Origin: CALAED01 sp035765195
Lineage (GTDB): Bacteria; Actinomycetota; Actinomycetes; Streptosporangiales; Streptosporangiaceae
Direction of reading: 5' to 3'
Assembly (NCBI GenBank): GCA_035765195.1
Contig: DASTYC010000006.1
Span: 124,001-188,000 of the forward strand
Length of the DNA stretch: 64,000 bases
A model generated the notes under the pieces. It was not told where the DNA came from and did no database searches. It was given only the letters and a program-made list of their open reading frames with translations. The position numbers and the translations under genes were made by a program. This document shows positions 7,605 through 16,641 of this stretch, in pieces; the stretch's first letter is position 1, and the number at the start of each line of letters is the position of its first letter.

Positions 7605-9121
7605 ATGTCGCGGCACAACTCGAGGGCTTAATGCGGCGTCGCGGCTGGCAGGACCGGGCCGCGTTCATCGAGGGCGATCGGCGCTACACGCACGGCGAGA
7701 TCCATCGGCTCGCCGCTTTGGCGGCCGCGAACCTGCGCGCCCGCGGTGTCGAACGAGGCCACAGGGTGCTCCTCGCCCTGTCCGACAGCGTGGGATTGAT
7801 CGCCTCCTTCCTCGGGCTGGCCCGGATCGGCGCCGTGGCCGTCACGGTCAACCCCGCGCTGACCGCCGCCGATCACGGACGGATCGTCGCGGACAGTTCG
7901 CCCGTGCTGATCGTCGCCGACACCGAACTCCTGGACAGGTCCAGGTTCGACGAGTCGGCCTCCGTGACGCCGACGCGGCTGCTGTCCGGCGACGCGGGAC
8001 CGCCCGCGCCGGCCCCCGTCGACGTCGACGTCGACGTCGACGATGATGCGCCTCTCTACGTGCAGTACACCTCGGGCACCACGGGACAGCCGAAAGGAGC
8101 CGTGCACACGCACGGCCATCTGGCCGTTTACCATCGGTGCGTTGGGCAGCCGATCCTCGAGACCCGTCCGGACGACGTGATCCTTTCGGTGTCGAAGATC
8201 TATTTCGCCTACGGTCTGGGGAACACGCTCGCTTTTCCGCTGTTCAGCGGGGCGTCCGCCGTGCTGTTCGCCGCCCGCCCCGGCCCTGCCCAGGTCGCCG
8301 ACGCGGTCAAACGCCATGGTGTAACCCTGCTGTTCGCGGTCCCGAGCTTCTACGCCAGGCTCGTCAAGGAATGCGATTCGGCCGACTTTGCCACGGTAAG
8401 GGCGACGGTCAGCGCGGGCGAGGGCCTCCCTGTGGCGCTGGGCGAACGGCTCAACGACTTCTTGGGGGCGCCGGTGCTGGAGCAGATCGGGTCCACCGAA
8501 GCCGGCCACGCCTTCTGCGCGAATTCCATCCGAGCCAACGTGCCGGGGACGATGGGCCGCCCGGTGCCGGAGTTCGAGTTGCGACTTTTCGACTCCGCGG
8601 GCCGGGCGGTGCCCGACGGCACAGTCGGCGAACTGTGGGTCCGCGGGCCCAGCGTCATGACCGGTTACCTTTCCGGGCCCGCGGACAGCCGCCGAGTTCT
8701 CGCCGACGGCTGGCTCAACACCCGCGACCGCGCGGTCCGGAACGCGGACGGCACCTACACTCACTGCGGCCGGACCGACGACATCGAGGTCGTCGGCGGC
8801 ATCAACGTCTCCCCCACGGAGATCGAGTCGGTGCTCTCGCAGCACCCCGCCGTGCGCGAGGTGGCGGTGGCGTCGGTGCTCACCTCTGGCGGTGCGACCG
8901 AATTGCGCGCCTTCGTGGTGCCGGAGACCGCCGATATCGACGTTCAGGCGCTGACGACGGAACTGATCACACTCACGCGGGCGAGCCTGACGCCGTTCAA
9001 GGTGCCCAAGTCCGTTCACCTCGTGGCCGAACTCCCGCGCACCGACACCGGGAAGCTGCGCAGATTCATGCTCCGCCGCGACGCGCCGCCCTCGGCGGCG
9101 GACACCTCCCCGAAGGATTGA
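7601..9121 (+). CDS. Benzoate-CoA-ligase-like AMP-forming enzyme
   Basis: A 506-residue ANL-superfamily adenylating enzyme. It has the P-loop YTSGTTGQPKGAV at residues 156-168, the A7 segment DGWLNTRDRAV and the C-terminal lysine loop PRTDTGKLRRFML. SKIYFAYGLGNTLAFPLF is typical of benzoate/4-hydroxybenzoate-CoA ligases. It probably activates an amino- or hydroxy-benzoate-type acid as AMP ester and CoA thioester, perhaps the PKS starter or the amine-acylating unit. The start ATG at 7601 overlaps the pabAB stop, so the two are translationally coupled. A TTA codon lies at 7628. Residues 140-149 are an acidic VD-repeat encoded by GTCGAC copies. PKS loading versus amide formation cannot be told from sequence. 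Confidence 0.88.
   Translation: MNVAAQLEGLMRRRGWQDRAAFIEGDRRYTHGEIHRLAALAAANLRARGVERGHRVLLALSDSVGLIASFLGLARIGAVAVTVNPALTAADHGRIVADSSPVLIVADTELLDRSRFDESASVTPTRLLSGDAGPPAPAPVDVDVDVDDDAPLYVQYTSGTTGQPKGAVHTHGHLAVYHRCVGQPILETRPDDVILSVSKIYFAYGLGNTLAFPLFSGASAVLFAARPGPAQVADAVKRHGVTLLFAVPSFYARLVKECDSADFATVRATVSAGEGLPVALGERLNDFLGAPVLEQIGSTEAGHAFCANSIRANVPGTMGRPVPEFELRLFDSAGRAVPDGTVGELWVRGPSVMTGYLSGPADSRRVLADGWLNTRDRAVRNADGTYTHCGRTDDIEVVGGINVSPTEIESVLSQHPAVREVAVASVLTSGGATELRAFVVPETADIDVQALTTELITLTRASLTPFKVPKSVHLVAELPRTDTGKLRRFMLRRDAPPSAADTSPKD
8018..8041 (+). repeat. GTCGAC hexamer tandem repeat (4 copies)
   Basis: Four perfect head-to-tail GTCGAC units inside the ligase gene encode alternating Val-Asp residues between the N-terminal subdomain and the P-loop strand. 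It is a likely slippage hotspot but keeps frame. Confidence 0.8.
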
Positions 9122-9160
9122 CGCCATGCCCCCCGGAACCGGCGGAACGGTCTGACCAGG

Positions 9161-10399
9161 ATGACGACCCGAGCGACGAACGAGACGGCGGACGGGGTCG
9201 TCATCGTCGGCGCCGGCCCGGCCGGGCTCGCCGCGGCCCTCTGCCTGCGCGCCCGCGGCATCGCCGTGACGGTGCTGGAAGCAGAGGGCAAGGGCAGGGT
9301 GCGACCGGGAAGCCGCGCGCTCTTCGTCCATCGAGACTCGCTGCGCATCCTCGAGGCGGCCGACCCGGGCCTCGGCCGGGCGATCGCCGAGTACGGCCTG
9401 GTCTGGCAGGTGCGACGGACCCTCTATCGAGGACGACAGATCTTCGTCCGCACCCACCCGGCGCCGCCGGCCGGCACCATGCCGCCGTTCACCAGCCTGC
9501 GCCAGGTGGACACGGAACGGTTCTTACTCGACGCGTGCGAGGCGGCGGGCGTACGCATCGTGTGGGATGCCCGCGCCGACGATGTGATCCTGTCCCCGGA
9601 CTGCGCCACGGTCTGCGGCTCAGGCGGCCGGCGCTGGTCGGGCGCTTACGTCATCGGTGCCGACGGTGCGCGGTCCGCGGTGCGGCGAGCGGCCGGCATC
9701 CCCGCACTCGGAAGCCGCACCAAGGCCTTTCATGTGGTGCTCGATGTGGAGGCGGACGAGGGAGACCCCATGCTGCGGGACCGGGTCTTTCATTACCGCC
9801 ATCCGCGCGTGGGCGGGCGCAACGTCCTTCGGGTGCCGTTCACCGGTGGATTCCAGATCGATCTACAGTGCGCCGCCGCGGACTCGGCGGCCGAATGGGG
9901 AACCGAGGAGCGGGCGCGCGAGTGGATCACCAAGGTCGTGGACGCCTCTTATGTCGCGCGGATTCGATGGGTGTCGACCTATCGGTTCCTGCGTGTGGTG
10001 GCCGAGAACTTCACCGATGCCCACCGCCGGATACTGCTGATCGGCGAAGCCGCCCACCTGTTTCCGCCGTTCGGAGCCCGCGGCATGAACAGCGCGTTCG
10101 CGGACGCCGCCGAGGCCGCGGCCGCGATCGAACGCGGATTCCGCGCGGACGCGGACGGCGAACGAGCCGCCGCGATCGAAGAGTTCGCATTGGCGCGGAG
10201 GTCGGCGGCACTGCGAAACGCGGCGGCCACGGCGCGGGCCTCGGCCCATCTCGACCCAGGGCCGGGCCGAAGGTTCGCGCAGGCGGCGGCCGCTGCCCTG
10301 GCGCCGCTGATACCGGCTTGCGGCCGGTGGATGGAATCAGCGCCCTACGCGGCGAACGCTCCGGCCGGAAGGGCCGGGACCGCGAATAGGAGATACTAA
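9161..10399 (+). CDS. FAD-dependent aromatic monooxygenase (PHBH family)
   Basis: A 412-residue group A flavoprotein hydroxylase. It shows the FAD dinucleotide motif GAGPAGLAAAL (17-27), the DG motif GADGARSAVRRAAG (about 167-180) and the second ribose-binding motif EAAHLFPPFGARGMNSAFADA, with Glu in place of the usual Asp of the GD motif. Such enzymes hydroxylate, or oxidatively decarboxylate, phenolic and anilinic rings using NAD(P)H and oxygen. Here it probably tailors the aminoaryl unit. It lies 39 bp after the ligase and 0 bp before the PaiB-like gene, so one transcript with pabAB is likely. A TTA codon is at 9524 (residue 122). Confidence 0.87.
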   Translation: MTTRATNETADGVVIVGAGPAGLAAALCLRARGIAVTVLEAEGKGRVRPGSRALFVHRDSLRILEAADPGLGRAIAEYGLVWQVRRTLYRGRQIFVRTHPAPPAGTMPPFTSLRQVDTERFLLDACEAAGVRIVWDARADDVILSPDCATVCGSGGRRWSGAYVIGADGARSAVRRAAGIPALGSRTKAFHVVLDVEADEGDPMLRDRVFHYRHPRVGGRNVLRVPFTGGFQIDLQCAAADSAAEWGTEERAREWITKVVDASYVARIRWVSTYRFLRVVAENFTDAHRRILLIGEAAHLFPPFGARGMNSAFADAAEAAAAIERGFRADADGERAAAIEEFALARRSAALRNAAATARASAHLDPGPGRRFAQAAAAALAPLIPACGRWMESAPYAANAPAGRAGTANRRY

Positions 10400-11023
10400 A
10401 TGCTCATACCCGACTGCGACCGGGCAACCCTCGACGAGTCGCTGGAATTCCTGCGGACTCACGAATTCGGACAGCTCGTTGCCGGAGGCCATGGCCGCGA
10501 TGTTCCGGTGGTGGTGCCAACACAATTCGTCGTCGTCGACGACGAGACCCTGTACTTCCACCTATCGTATAAGAACCCCATCTGGAGTGCGATAAAAGAG
10601 AACCCGGCGGTGGTATTGAGCGTCACCTCGGCTTATTCGTATATCCCCGGATACTGGCGGAAGATCGCCGGCGAGGATCCCGAGATGGGTATACCGACGA
10701 TCTACTACGCCGCGGTCCAGGCTCGCTGCACCGCCGAAATATACGATTCGGAGGAAATGAAGCTCAAGGTGCTGCGCACCCAACTTAACCAGAAGGAACC
10801 GAATCGCAAGGTCGACGCGAGCGAACATGCGCAACTCCTGCCGGGCATCCGCGCCGCCCGCCTGACGGTCTTGGAGATAGCCGGCAAGTTCAAGTTCGGC
10901 GGCAACATGGACGTCCCGCACCGGCTGGCCGTCGCCAAGCGGCTGGCCGAACGGGCCGAACCTCCCGACCTCGAAGGATACGGCTACGCGGTTCGTGATC
11001 TGGATCCGGTCGACAACGCCTGA
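10400..11023 (+). CDS. PaiB-like FMN-binding split-barrel protein
   Basis: A 207-residue protein of the FMN_bind_2/PaiB family. It begins MLIPDCDRATLDESLEFLRTH and contains the family core PVVVPTQFVVVDDETLYFHLSYKNPIW and PTIYYAAVQARCTAEIYD. The fold is the pyridoxamine-oxidase-like split barrel. PaiB itself was described as a regulator, but several relatives are flavin or heme oxidoreductases. It could reduce flavin for the HpaB-type enzyme or the FAD monooxygenase, or act on an intermediate. The RBS AGGAGA lies just upstream, and it starts directly after the monooxygenase stop. It is convergent with the BBE-type oxidase that ends at 11048. Confidence 0.72.
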   Translation: MLIPDCDRATLDESLEFLRTHEFGQLVAGGHGRDVPVVVPTQFVVVDDETLYFHLSYKNPIWSAIKENPAVVLSVTSAYSYIPGYWRKIAGEDPEMGIPTIYYAAVQARCTAEIYDSEEMKLKVLRTQLNQKEPNRKVDASEHAQLLPGIRAARLTVLEIAGKFKFGGNMDVPHRLAVAKRLAERAEPPDLEGYGYAVRDLDPVDNA

Positions 11024-11047
11024 GTCCGGTGCGGCCCCCGGCGATGC

Positions 11048-12451
11048 TCAACTCGGCGGGATGTTCTGGTTCAGGCGAAAGACATTGGCCGGATCGTATT
11101 TCCGCTTCAACCCGCTGAGCCGATCGAAGGTCGTCCTGCCGTACGCGGCGCGGGTTTGCGCCCGCCCCTCGTCGCCGAGGAAGTTGAGATAGGGCTGACC
11201 GGCGGTGTGCGGACGCATCGCATCCCACATGCCGCGCACCCAGCTGATATGCGTGTCGGCCGCGTTCTTGTCGGCCCATTGCCCGATGAGGTTCAACACG
11301 AACCGAGGTGACCGGTGAGAAAAGGCGCCGTCCGCGCTGGTGCGGCGACGTACCGCGCCCTCCAGATGGTGGAGGTGGACCGCGCTGAGCGGATACAGCC
11401 TGGCGAGGGCGGCCACCTGTTCGACGAGTGTGTCGAGGGCCGCGTCGGTGATGTCCGGCAGATAGTGGGTCTTCCAATAGGCGTTGATGCCGCGCGGCGC
11501 GATCGCGTCGAACATGCCCTGCAGGGACTTGTACGGGAGAAGACCGATCACGTCGGTCACCGGTTCGCCGAAGTCACGCAGCGGCTTGATCGCCACGGCT
11601 CCGTCGGCCTCGGATCCCAAAAAGCAGCACGCGATGCCGATCATCTGCACGCCGTGCATCTCGGCGGGCACGAAAGGCTCCGGCGGCGCGGCCATGAACA
11701 CCGCCATCGTGGTCAACTCGTCCGGCAGGTCGTTCGACCATTCTCGGTAGAAGCGAAGCAGTTCGGGCGCTCGCGCGACGGGGTGGAAGATGACGCCTCC
11801 GTACACGATGGGCCCGACCGGATGCAGCCGATATTCGAACGAAGTGACCACGCCGAAGTTTCCGCCGCCGCCGCGCAGCCCCCACAAGAGCTCGGGATTG
11901 TCCTGCTCGCTCGCCGTGATGAGCTCGCCGTCGGCGGTGACAAGATCTGCCGAGATGAGGTTGTCCGCGGTAATACCGTGTTTGCGCATCAGCCAGCCGA
12001 TGCCACCGCCGAGAGTTAAGCCGCCGATTCCCGTGGTGCTGACGACCCCGCCGGTCGTCGCCAGCCCGAATGCCTGGGTCTCATGGTCCAGTTCCCCCCA
12101 CAGGACGCCCCCCTGGGCTCGTGCGGTCCGGGCGGCGGGATCCACTCGAATTCCCTTCAACGCGGACAGGTCGATGACGATTCCGTCGTCGCAGGTGGCG
12201 AAGCCGGCCACGTTATGGCCGCCGCCTCGAACGGCCACGACAAGTCGTTCGTTCCGCGCAAATTGGAGGGCGGCGATGATGTCGGCGGAACCGGCGACCC
12301 GAGCGATGACGAATGGACGTCGATCGATGGCACCGTTCCACACCGCTCGCGCATCGTCGTAGCCGGCGTCGCCGGGCACGATCACGTCTCCGCGCAACTG
12401 GCCCCGGAGATCTGCTATGGCCGCTTCAGCGACGCCGGACGTGCTTGTCAT
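11048..12451 (-). CDS. BBE-type FAD-linked oxidase
   Basis: A 467-residue PCMH/berberine-bridge family oxidase. RGGGHNVAGF places His79 as the 8-alpha-histidyl FAD attachment site. The segment TTGGVVSTTGIGG lacks the second, cysteinyl attachment residue, so the flavin is probably bound by one covalent link. LRGGGGNFGVVTSFEYRL and the C-terminal YDPANVFRLNQNI are family signatures. These enzymes use oxygen to oxidise alcohols, amines or cyclise substrates. A role in oxidising the alpha-hydroxy or benzylic position made by the dioxygenase domain is possible but inferred. It is transcribed away from the methyltransferase across a 525-bp gap. No signal peptide was seen. Confidence 0.85.
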   Translation of the reverse strand: MTSTSGVAEAAIADLRGQLRGDVIVPGDAGYDDARAVWNGAIDRRPFVIARVAGSADIIAALQFARNERLVVAVRGGGHNVAGFATCDDGIVIDLSALKGIRVDPAARTARAQGGVLWGELDHETQAFGLATTGGVVSTTGIGGLTLGGGIGWLMRKHGITADNLISADLVTADGELITASEQDNPELLWGLRGGGGNFGVVTSFEYRLHPVGPIVYGGVIFHPVARAPELLRFYREWSNDLPDELTTMAVFMAAPPEPFVPAEMHGVQMIGIACCFLGSEADGAVAIKPLRDFGEPVTDVIGLLPYKSLQGMFDAIAPRGINAYWKTHYLPDITDAALDTLVEQVAALARLYPLSAVHLHHLEGAVRRRTSADGAFSHRSPRFVLNLIGQWADKNAADTHISWVRGMWDAMRPHTAGQPYLNFLGDEGRAQTRAAYGRTTFDRLSGLKRKYDPANVFRLNQNIPPS

Positions 12452-12976
12452 GGCACTCCTCCTGCTGCTTCATCGCCGGGGAGCGGCACGAGCATTCCGC
12501 GGCGGCGACCGGCTATGCCCCAACGCAACGTGGGCGGAGTTAGTCGGGCATGGCCGACGCCTTGTTACTGAATGACTCCCCGAACGCGATCATGGCGCTG
12601 TTATGCAAAATGCTTGCAGACTTCGCGCCGAACAGCAACAACGAAACCTGGTCCGGCCAGATCTCATGACACCGGGTCAACAACTGATTGCGATCAGTCG
12701 ACAGGTCGTCTGTTGATGAAGGTAAACCCCCTGGTAACGACTCTCCTCCGCGCTGATCGGGGAAATCCGACTGGCGAGCCCATCACCGGCGGAGTATCAT
12801 CGCTCCCGAAGAATTTTGCGGTCGACCGTGCGGGGGCACAAATGTTCAAAGGTCGCTGCGACCAGATCCGTCAGGCCGTACGGTTAGATATCCCCCGTCC
12901 GAAATCCCGGTCGCAGGCATTGATTCCCGGACCGCGCCAAGTGACAAGCCTGCCAAGAATTTCAGGGGTGACCTAG
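12452..12976. other. Divergent intergenic region oxidase / methyltransferase
   Basis: This 525-bp region, less GC-rich at 12600-12960, lies between two outward-reading genes. It holds a small inverted repeat (ACTGAT, four bases, ATCAGT, about 12684-12699). A frame of 134 codons just upstream of the methyltransferase has no recognisable product and was not called. Confidence 0.4.
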
Positions 12977-13843
12977 ATGACTACTGCCAAATATATCTTC
13001 GATACTTCGGGCGAGGCAGCGCGCCTGCAGATACAGGCGGAGGTATGGGGCAACGAAGTCGAGGCCATGCTGGACGCGGTCGGCCTCGAGCCCGGAGCGA
13101 GTTGCGTCGAAATAGCCTGCGGTTCCGCCGGCATCCTCGAGCCATTGTCCAAGCGTGTTGGGCCGCGCGGAAGAGTCGTTGCCGTCGACACGACTCCGCA
13201 TATCCTCGAGGCGGCCAGGGCCTACTGCCTGGCGCGTGACCTCGGCAACGTCGAATTCGTGCACGCCGATGCGGGCCGGACGCCCCTGCCCCGCGGCTCG
13301 TTCGATTTCGTGCATTCTCGCTTCCTGCTGCTCCTCGGCCCCCGCTACAAGGAATTCCTGTCCGAGATGATCGAGCTGGCCCGGCCCGGCGGAGTCGTCT
13401 GTTGCGAAGAGTCGGACCAGGACTCCTGGAACTACTTTCCGACGCCGCCGTCGTGGCCGGACGCGAAGCTGCTCATCGAACGCGCTTTCAAGGCGCTCGA
13501 CGGCGACCCCAACTTCGCTCGCCGACTGGTGCCGCTCCTGCGCGGCGCCGGCCTGGAGGACGTCCGGGTTCGCGCGGCCGTCAACGCGTTGCAGGACAGT
13601 CATCCGTACATGCAGATGCCGCTCATCGTGCTGCACGGCATGCGGGAGACGATCCTCAAGCACCAGTTGGCCACCGAGTCACAGCTGGCCGGCTATATCG
13701 CCGATATGGAGACGGCGGTTGCCGACCCTGACACGTGGGAGACGACATTTACCGTTGCCCAGGTGTGGGGCCGCCGGCCACAAGACCTTCGCATGGACGG
13801 TCCGGACGGCGTAAGTGCCCGATTGGCGAGCCTCAACGGATAG
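12977..13843 (+). CDS. SAM-dependent methyltransferase (class I)
   Basis: A 288-residue Rossmann-fold methyltransferase. Motif I reads VEIACGSAGILEPL (about residues 41-54), followed by the acidic end of strand 2 (VVAVDTTPHIL) and motif II/III around FVHADAGRTPLP and ARPGGVVCCEE. The C-terminal helical region (about 190-288) probably forms the substrate lid. It belongs to the ubiE/Methyltransf_11/31 group, so an O-, N- or C-acceptor on the aromatic or polyketide part is possible. The gene precedes the class V PLP enzyme by 85 bp in the same direction. Confidence 0.85.
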   Translation: MTTAKYIFDTSGEAARLQIQAEVWGNEVEAMLDAVGLEPGASCVEIACGSAGILEPLSKRVGPRGRVVAVDTTPHILEAARAYCLARDLGNVEFVHADAGRTPLPRGSFDFVHSRFLLLLGPRYKEFLSEMIELARPGGVVCCEESDQDSWNYFPTPPSWPDAKLLIERAFKALDGDPNFARRLVPLLRGAGLEDVRVRAAVNALQDSHPYMQMPLIVLHGMRETILKHQLATESQLAGYIADMETAVADPDTWETTFTVAQVWGRRPQDLRMDGPDGVSARLASLNG

Positions 13844-13928
13844 ACCGCGACGAATGTGCGTGGACAACGTGGCGGCGTACCTTCGATCCGGCCGGTCGGG
13901 CCGGACCCGGCCGGACGGGGCCTGAGAC

Positions 13929-15074
13929 GTGGACGCACCGCTGAGCCGTGACGAATTCCCCGTCTGTAAGCGCTGGGTATATCTCGATCATGCTGCGATC
14001 GGCCCGATCCCGCGGTCGGCCGTCGCGGCGATGCACCGGCAGGCCACGGATGTGGCGGCGAACGGTGGATTCACCTACTACGCGCACATGGCGAGCATCG
14101 AGCGGGCCCGCTCGACGGCCGCGAGGATGATGGGGGTGCCTGTCACCAATGTCGCGTTCGTCAAGAACACCACCGAGGGTCTCGGGTTCGTCGCGAACGG
14201 CCTGAACTGGTCGCCGGGAGATCGGGTGGTAGTGCCCGATCTTGACTTTCCCTCTACCGTCTACCCGTGGCTCGCGCTCGAAGATCTCGGCGTCCGGGTG
14301 GACTTTGTCCGTCCTCGCGGCCCTGGGCACGCGTTGCCGGCGTCGGCGTTCGCGGAGGCCATCAACGCCGGGCCGGCCCCGCGGCTCGTGGTGACGAGTT
14401 GGGTGCAGTTCGCCCGCGGATGGCGTTCCGACCTGGCCGAGCTGGGACGTCTGTGCAAAGAGGCGGGCTCCCTGCTGTGCGCCGACATCATCCAGGGCCT
14501 CGGAGTGATCCCCGCCAGCATCGAGGAATGGGGCGTGGACTTCGCCATGGCCGATGGGCACAAATGGCTCCTCGGTCCCGCGGGCAGCGGTCTGCTGTAT
14601 GTGCGCGACCCGCATCTCCACATGCTCCGCCTGCTGGAGCCCGGCTGGCATTCGGTGCGCAACCTCGAGGATTGGGGCAGCCTGAAATTCGATGCCGACG
14701 ATACGGCGCGCCGGCTGGAGGGCGGCATGCTCAACGCCGGCGGACTCCTCGGCCTGGCCGCGTCGCTGAGTCTGCTCCAGACCGCTTCGGTGGAGGCGAT
14801 CTGGAGGCACGTCGACCGGCTCTGCGAGCACGCGAGCGAACGCCTCCGGGAGTGCGGGGCGAACGTGTTGTCCGACCGTTCACCCGAGGGCCGATCGGGG
14901 ATCGTCACCTTCACCCTGGCGGGGATCTCCGCGGATGCGGCGGCCCTTGCCCTGCGGTCGGCGGGCGTGGCCTGTTCCGCCCGCGGCGGCGGGCTGCGCA
15001 TTTCGCCGCACGGTTACAACACCGAGGAAGACATCGAACATCTCGTTCGCGCGGTCGCCGCGCTGACACGGTGA
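13929..15074 (+). CDS. Class V PLP-dependent enzyme (cysteine desulfurase/aminotransferase fold)
   Basis: A 381-residue fold-type I PLP enzyme of class V. The PLP lysine is Lys212 in ADGHKWLLGP and the cofactor aspartate is Asp186 (CADIIQG). The N-terminal YLDHAAIGPIP and the VKNTTEG segment match the isopenicillin-epimerase/desulfurase-like subgroup. The active-site cysteine loop typical of desulfurases is not obvious, so transamination, epimerisation or elimination on an amino-acid-like intermediate is more likely than sulfur transfer. The start is a GTG at 13929 with only a weak RBS. It is convergent with the HpaB-like gene; a hairpin lies between them. Confidence 0.8.
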   Translation: MDAPLSRDEFPVCKRWVYLDHAAIGPIPRSAVAAMHRQATDVAANGGFTYYAHMASIERARSTAARMMGVPVTNVAFVKNTTEGLGFVANGLNWSPGDRVVVPDLDFPSTVYPWLALEDLGVRVDFVRPRGPGHALPASAFAEAINAGPAPRLVVTSWVQFARGWRSDLAELGRLCKEAGSLLCADIIQGLGVIPASIEEWGVDFAMADGHKWLLGPAGSGLLYVRDPHLHMLRLLEPGWHSVRNLEDWGSLKFDADDTARRLEGGMLNAGGLLGLAASLSLLQTASVEAIWRHVDRLCEHASERLRECGANVLSDRSPEGRSGIVTFTLAGISADAAALALRSAGVACSARGGGLRISPHGYNTEEDIEHLVRAVAALTR

Positions 15075-15097
15075 GGCCGGCGCGATACCGGGCGATC

Positions 15098-15132
15098 CGC
15101 CCCGGGTGTGAACCACGCGTTCGCCCGGGGCG
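15098..15132. terminator. GC-rich hairpin between convergent genes
   Basis: Arms CGCCCCGGG (15098-15106) and CCCGGGGCG (15124-15132) are perfectly complementary around a 17-base loop, between the stops at 15074 (+) and 15163 (-). There is no U-tract, as often in actinomycetes. It could serve both strands. Confidence 0.55.
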
Positions 15133-15138
15133 CGCCGG

Positions 15139-15176
15139 CGGCTTCACATGTCCTCGCCGGCTTCACAGGTCCTTGC
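15139..15176. repeat. Two tandem copies of a 19-bp unit
   Basis: The unit CGGCTTCACATGTCCTCGC (15139-15157) is followed directly by a copy with two differences (15158-15176). It spans the 3' end of the HpaB-like gene, whose stop lies in the second copy, and so looks like a local duplication at a gene end. Confidence 0.7.
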
Positions 15177-16602
15177 CGGGGAGGACGAGAAACCTTCGCA
15201 CGAACGCCTCCGCCGCCTGGTCGTCGAACCGCTGGAGCAGGCGTTCCTTCAGCATGTCGGGCGGTCCGAGGTAGAAGCGCTCGTAAAGGAGATGGCGACC
15301 GCCGAACTCCCCCACCGTGATCTCCGCCGCCAACCGCAGCAGCGCCGCGTACTCCTCGGCGCTCATGTCGGTGCCGGCGAAGTAGTCACGCAGCGGCGAC
15401 ACGGCCGATCCCGACAGGTCGCCTTCGGACGGACGCATGATCAGTCCACTGGAACCGATCAACTGCAGGAACTCGCTGAACCGAGGGAAGAACATGCTGC
15501 TCAGCACGCTGAAGGCGGCCAGTGGCGGGGTCGCGGGGACGTGATATCCCCCGGCGCCCGGCACCGCCGTCTTCTCGGCGGCGGTGACGAGGGCGCGAAA
15601 GGACTCAACCATGGCCGCCATCTCCCCCAGCATCACGCGGGTCGGGGTTTGCCGATCACGTCCGCTCTCCTTGGCGAGCAGGCTGGCGACACCGAAGAGC
15701 AACTCGGCCTTGACCGCCGCCCGGACGGCGCACTGGTGCCACTGGTAGGTCGTCATGTCGGTCTTCTGGCGCATGGTGTTGGCCATCTCGACGTCGCCGT
15801 CGATGAACACCCGATCCCAGGGCACGACGACGTCGTCGAAGACGCACAGCGCGTCCATTTCGTCGAAACGCTCGCTCAGCGGTGCGTCGAAGAGCGACGC
15901 CCCTCGCGCCAGCGGGTCCCGGCAGATCAGCCGCAGACCGGGAGTGCCGATGGGCACGGCGAAAGCCAGCGCCAGCGCGGACTCTTCCTTGGCCAGCGGC
16001 CGGAACGGATAGACGATCAACGCCTCCGCCAGCGGCGCGAGCGTGGCCAGCATCTTCATCCCGCTGACCACGATGCCGGCATTCGTTTCCCCCGTCTTGC
16101 GCAGCGTCAACGGCCGTCCGGAGTCGGGAAGATATCTATCGCGCGGCGGGTCGCTGATAGCGTGCGTGTGACAGATGTTATGTTGCCGCGCATACCTGTA
16201 GTAGTTGGTGACGTTCTCCGAAAATTGCGGGTTGCGCTGGCCGAAGGTTTTCGCCGCGGCATGCCACGACGCCAGCAAGGTCGCGAGGAAATCGGGGCTG
16301 CGCCCCATAAGTCCGCCGGTGGCCCGCGCGATGATCTCGAAGGACCTGCCACGATCAGCGACGCCGACCGCATCCTCGGCGAGCGCATAGGACCAGGGAA
16401 TGATCTCGCCGGTCTCCGGGCAGGCCGTCATGAGCTCATCACTCGTGCTTTGTTCGTGGTGCAGATCCATTAACGCGGCTACGGAATTCGCGCTTCCCAG
16501 CAATGCGCTGTGCCGGGTGACGTCCGCCACCCGAGAACCGTTGACGACAACGTCTCTGTCGTCGCGTAGCTCAGCCAGATATTGTTCCCCTGTTCGGACC
16601 AT
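15163..16602 (-). CDS. HpaB-family FADH2-dependent aromatic monooxygenase
   Basis: A 479-residue protein of the 4-hydroxyphenylacetate 3-monooxygenase (HpaB) family. It starts RTGEQYLAELRDDRDVVVNG, and has NIC(H)THAISDPPRDR, the SGMKMLATLAPLA segment and FDDVVVPWDRVFIDGD, all typical of this acyl-CoA-dehydrogenase-like flavin oxygenase group. Members ortho-hydroxylate phenols, and in natural product pathways also anilines or carrier-bound tyrosines, using FADH2 from a partner reductase. None is adjacent; the PaiB-like protein or the FMN reductase at 55991 are only guesses. A TTA codon lies at 16473-16471. It forms a leftward group with the MFS and FemAB-like genes. Confidence 0.87.
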   Translation of the reverse strand: MVRTGEQYLAELRDDRDVVVNGSRVADVTRHSALLGSANSVAALMDLHHEQSTSDELMTACPETGEIIPWSYALAEDAVGVADRGRSFEIIARATGGLMGRSPDFLATLLASWHAAAKTFGQRNPQFSENVTNYYRYARQHNICHTHAISDPPRDRYLPDSGRPLTLRKTGETNAGIVVSGMKMLATLAPLAEALIVYPFRPLAKEESALALAFAVPIGTPGLRLICRDPLARGASLFDAPLSERFDEMDALCVFDDVVVPWDRVFIDGDVEMANTMRQKTDMTTYQWHQCAVRAAVKAELLFGVASLLAKESGRDRQTPTRVMLGEMAAMVESFRALVTAAEKTAVPGAGGYHVPATPPLAAFSVLSSMFFPRFSEFLQLIGSSGLIMRPSEGDLSGSAVSPLRDYFAGTDMSAEEYAALLRLAAEITVGEFGGRHLLYERFYLGPPDMLKERLLQRFDDQAAEAFVRRFLVLPGKDL

Positions 16603-16641
16603 TTCCTGATCACATCCCCTGCTCGACGGCTGCGAAAGGGT

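Noticed and set aside
12572..12976. A 134-codon frame directly upstream of the methyltransferase
   Set aside because: No recognisable protein features and no clear RBS; it lies in an AT-richer promoter region.
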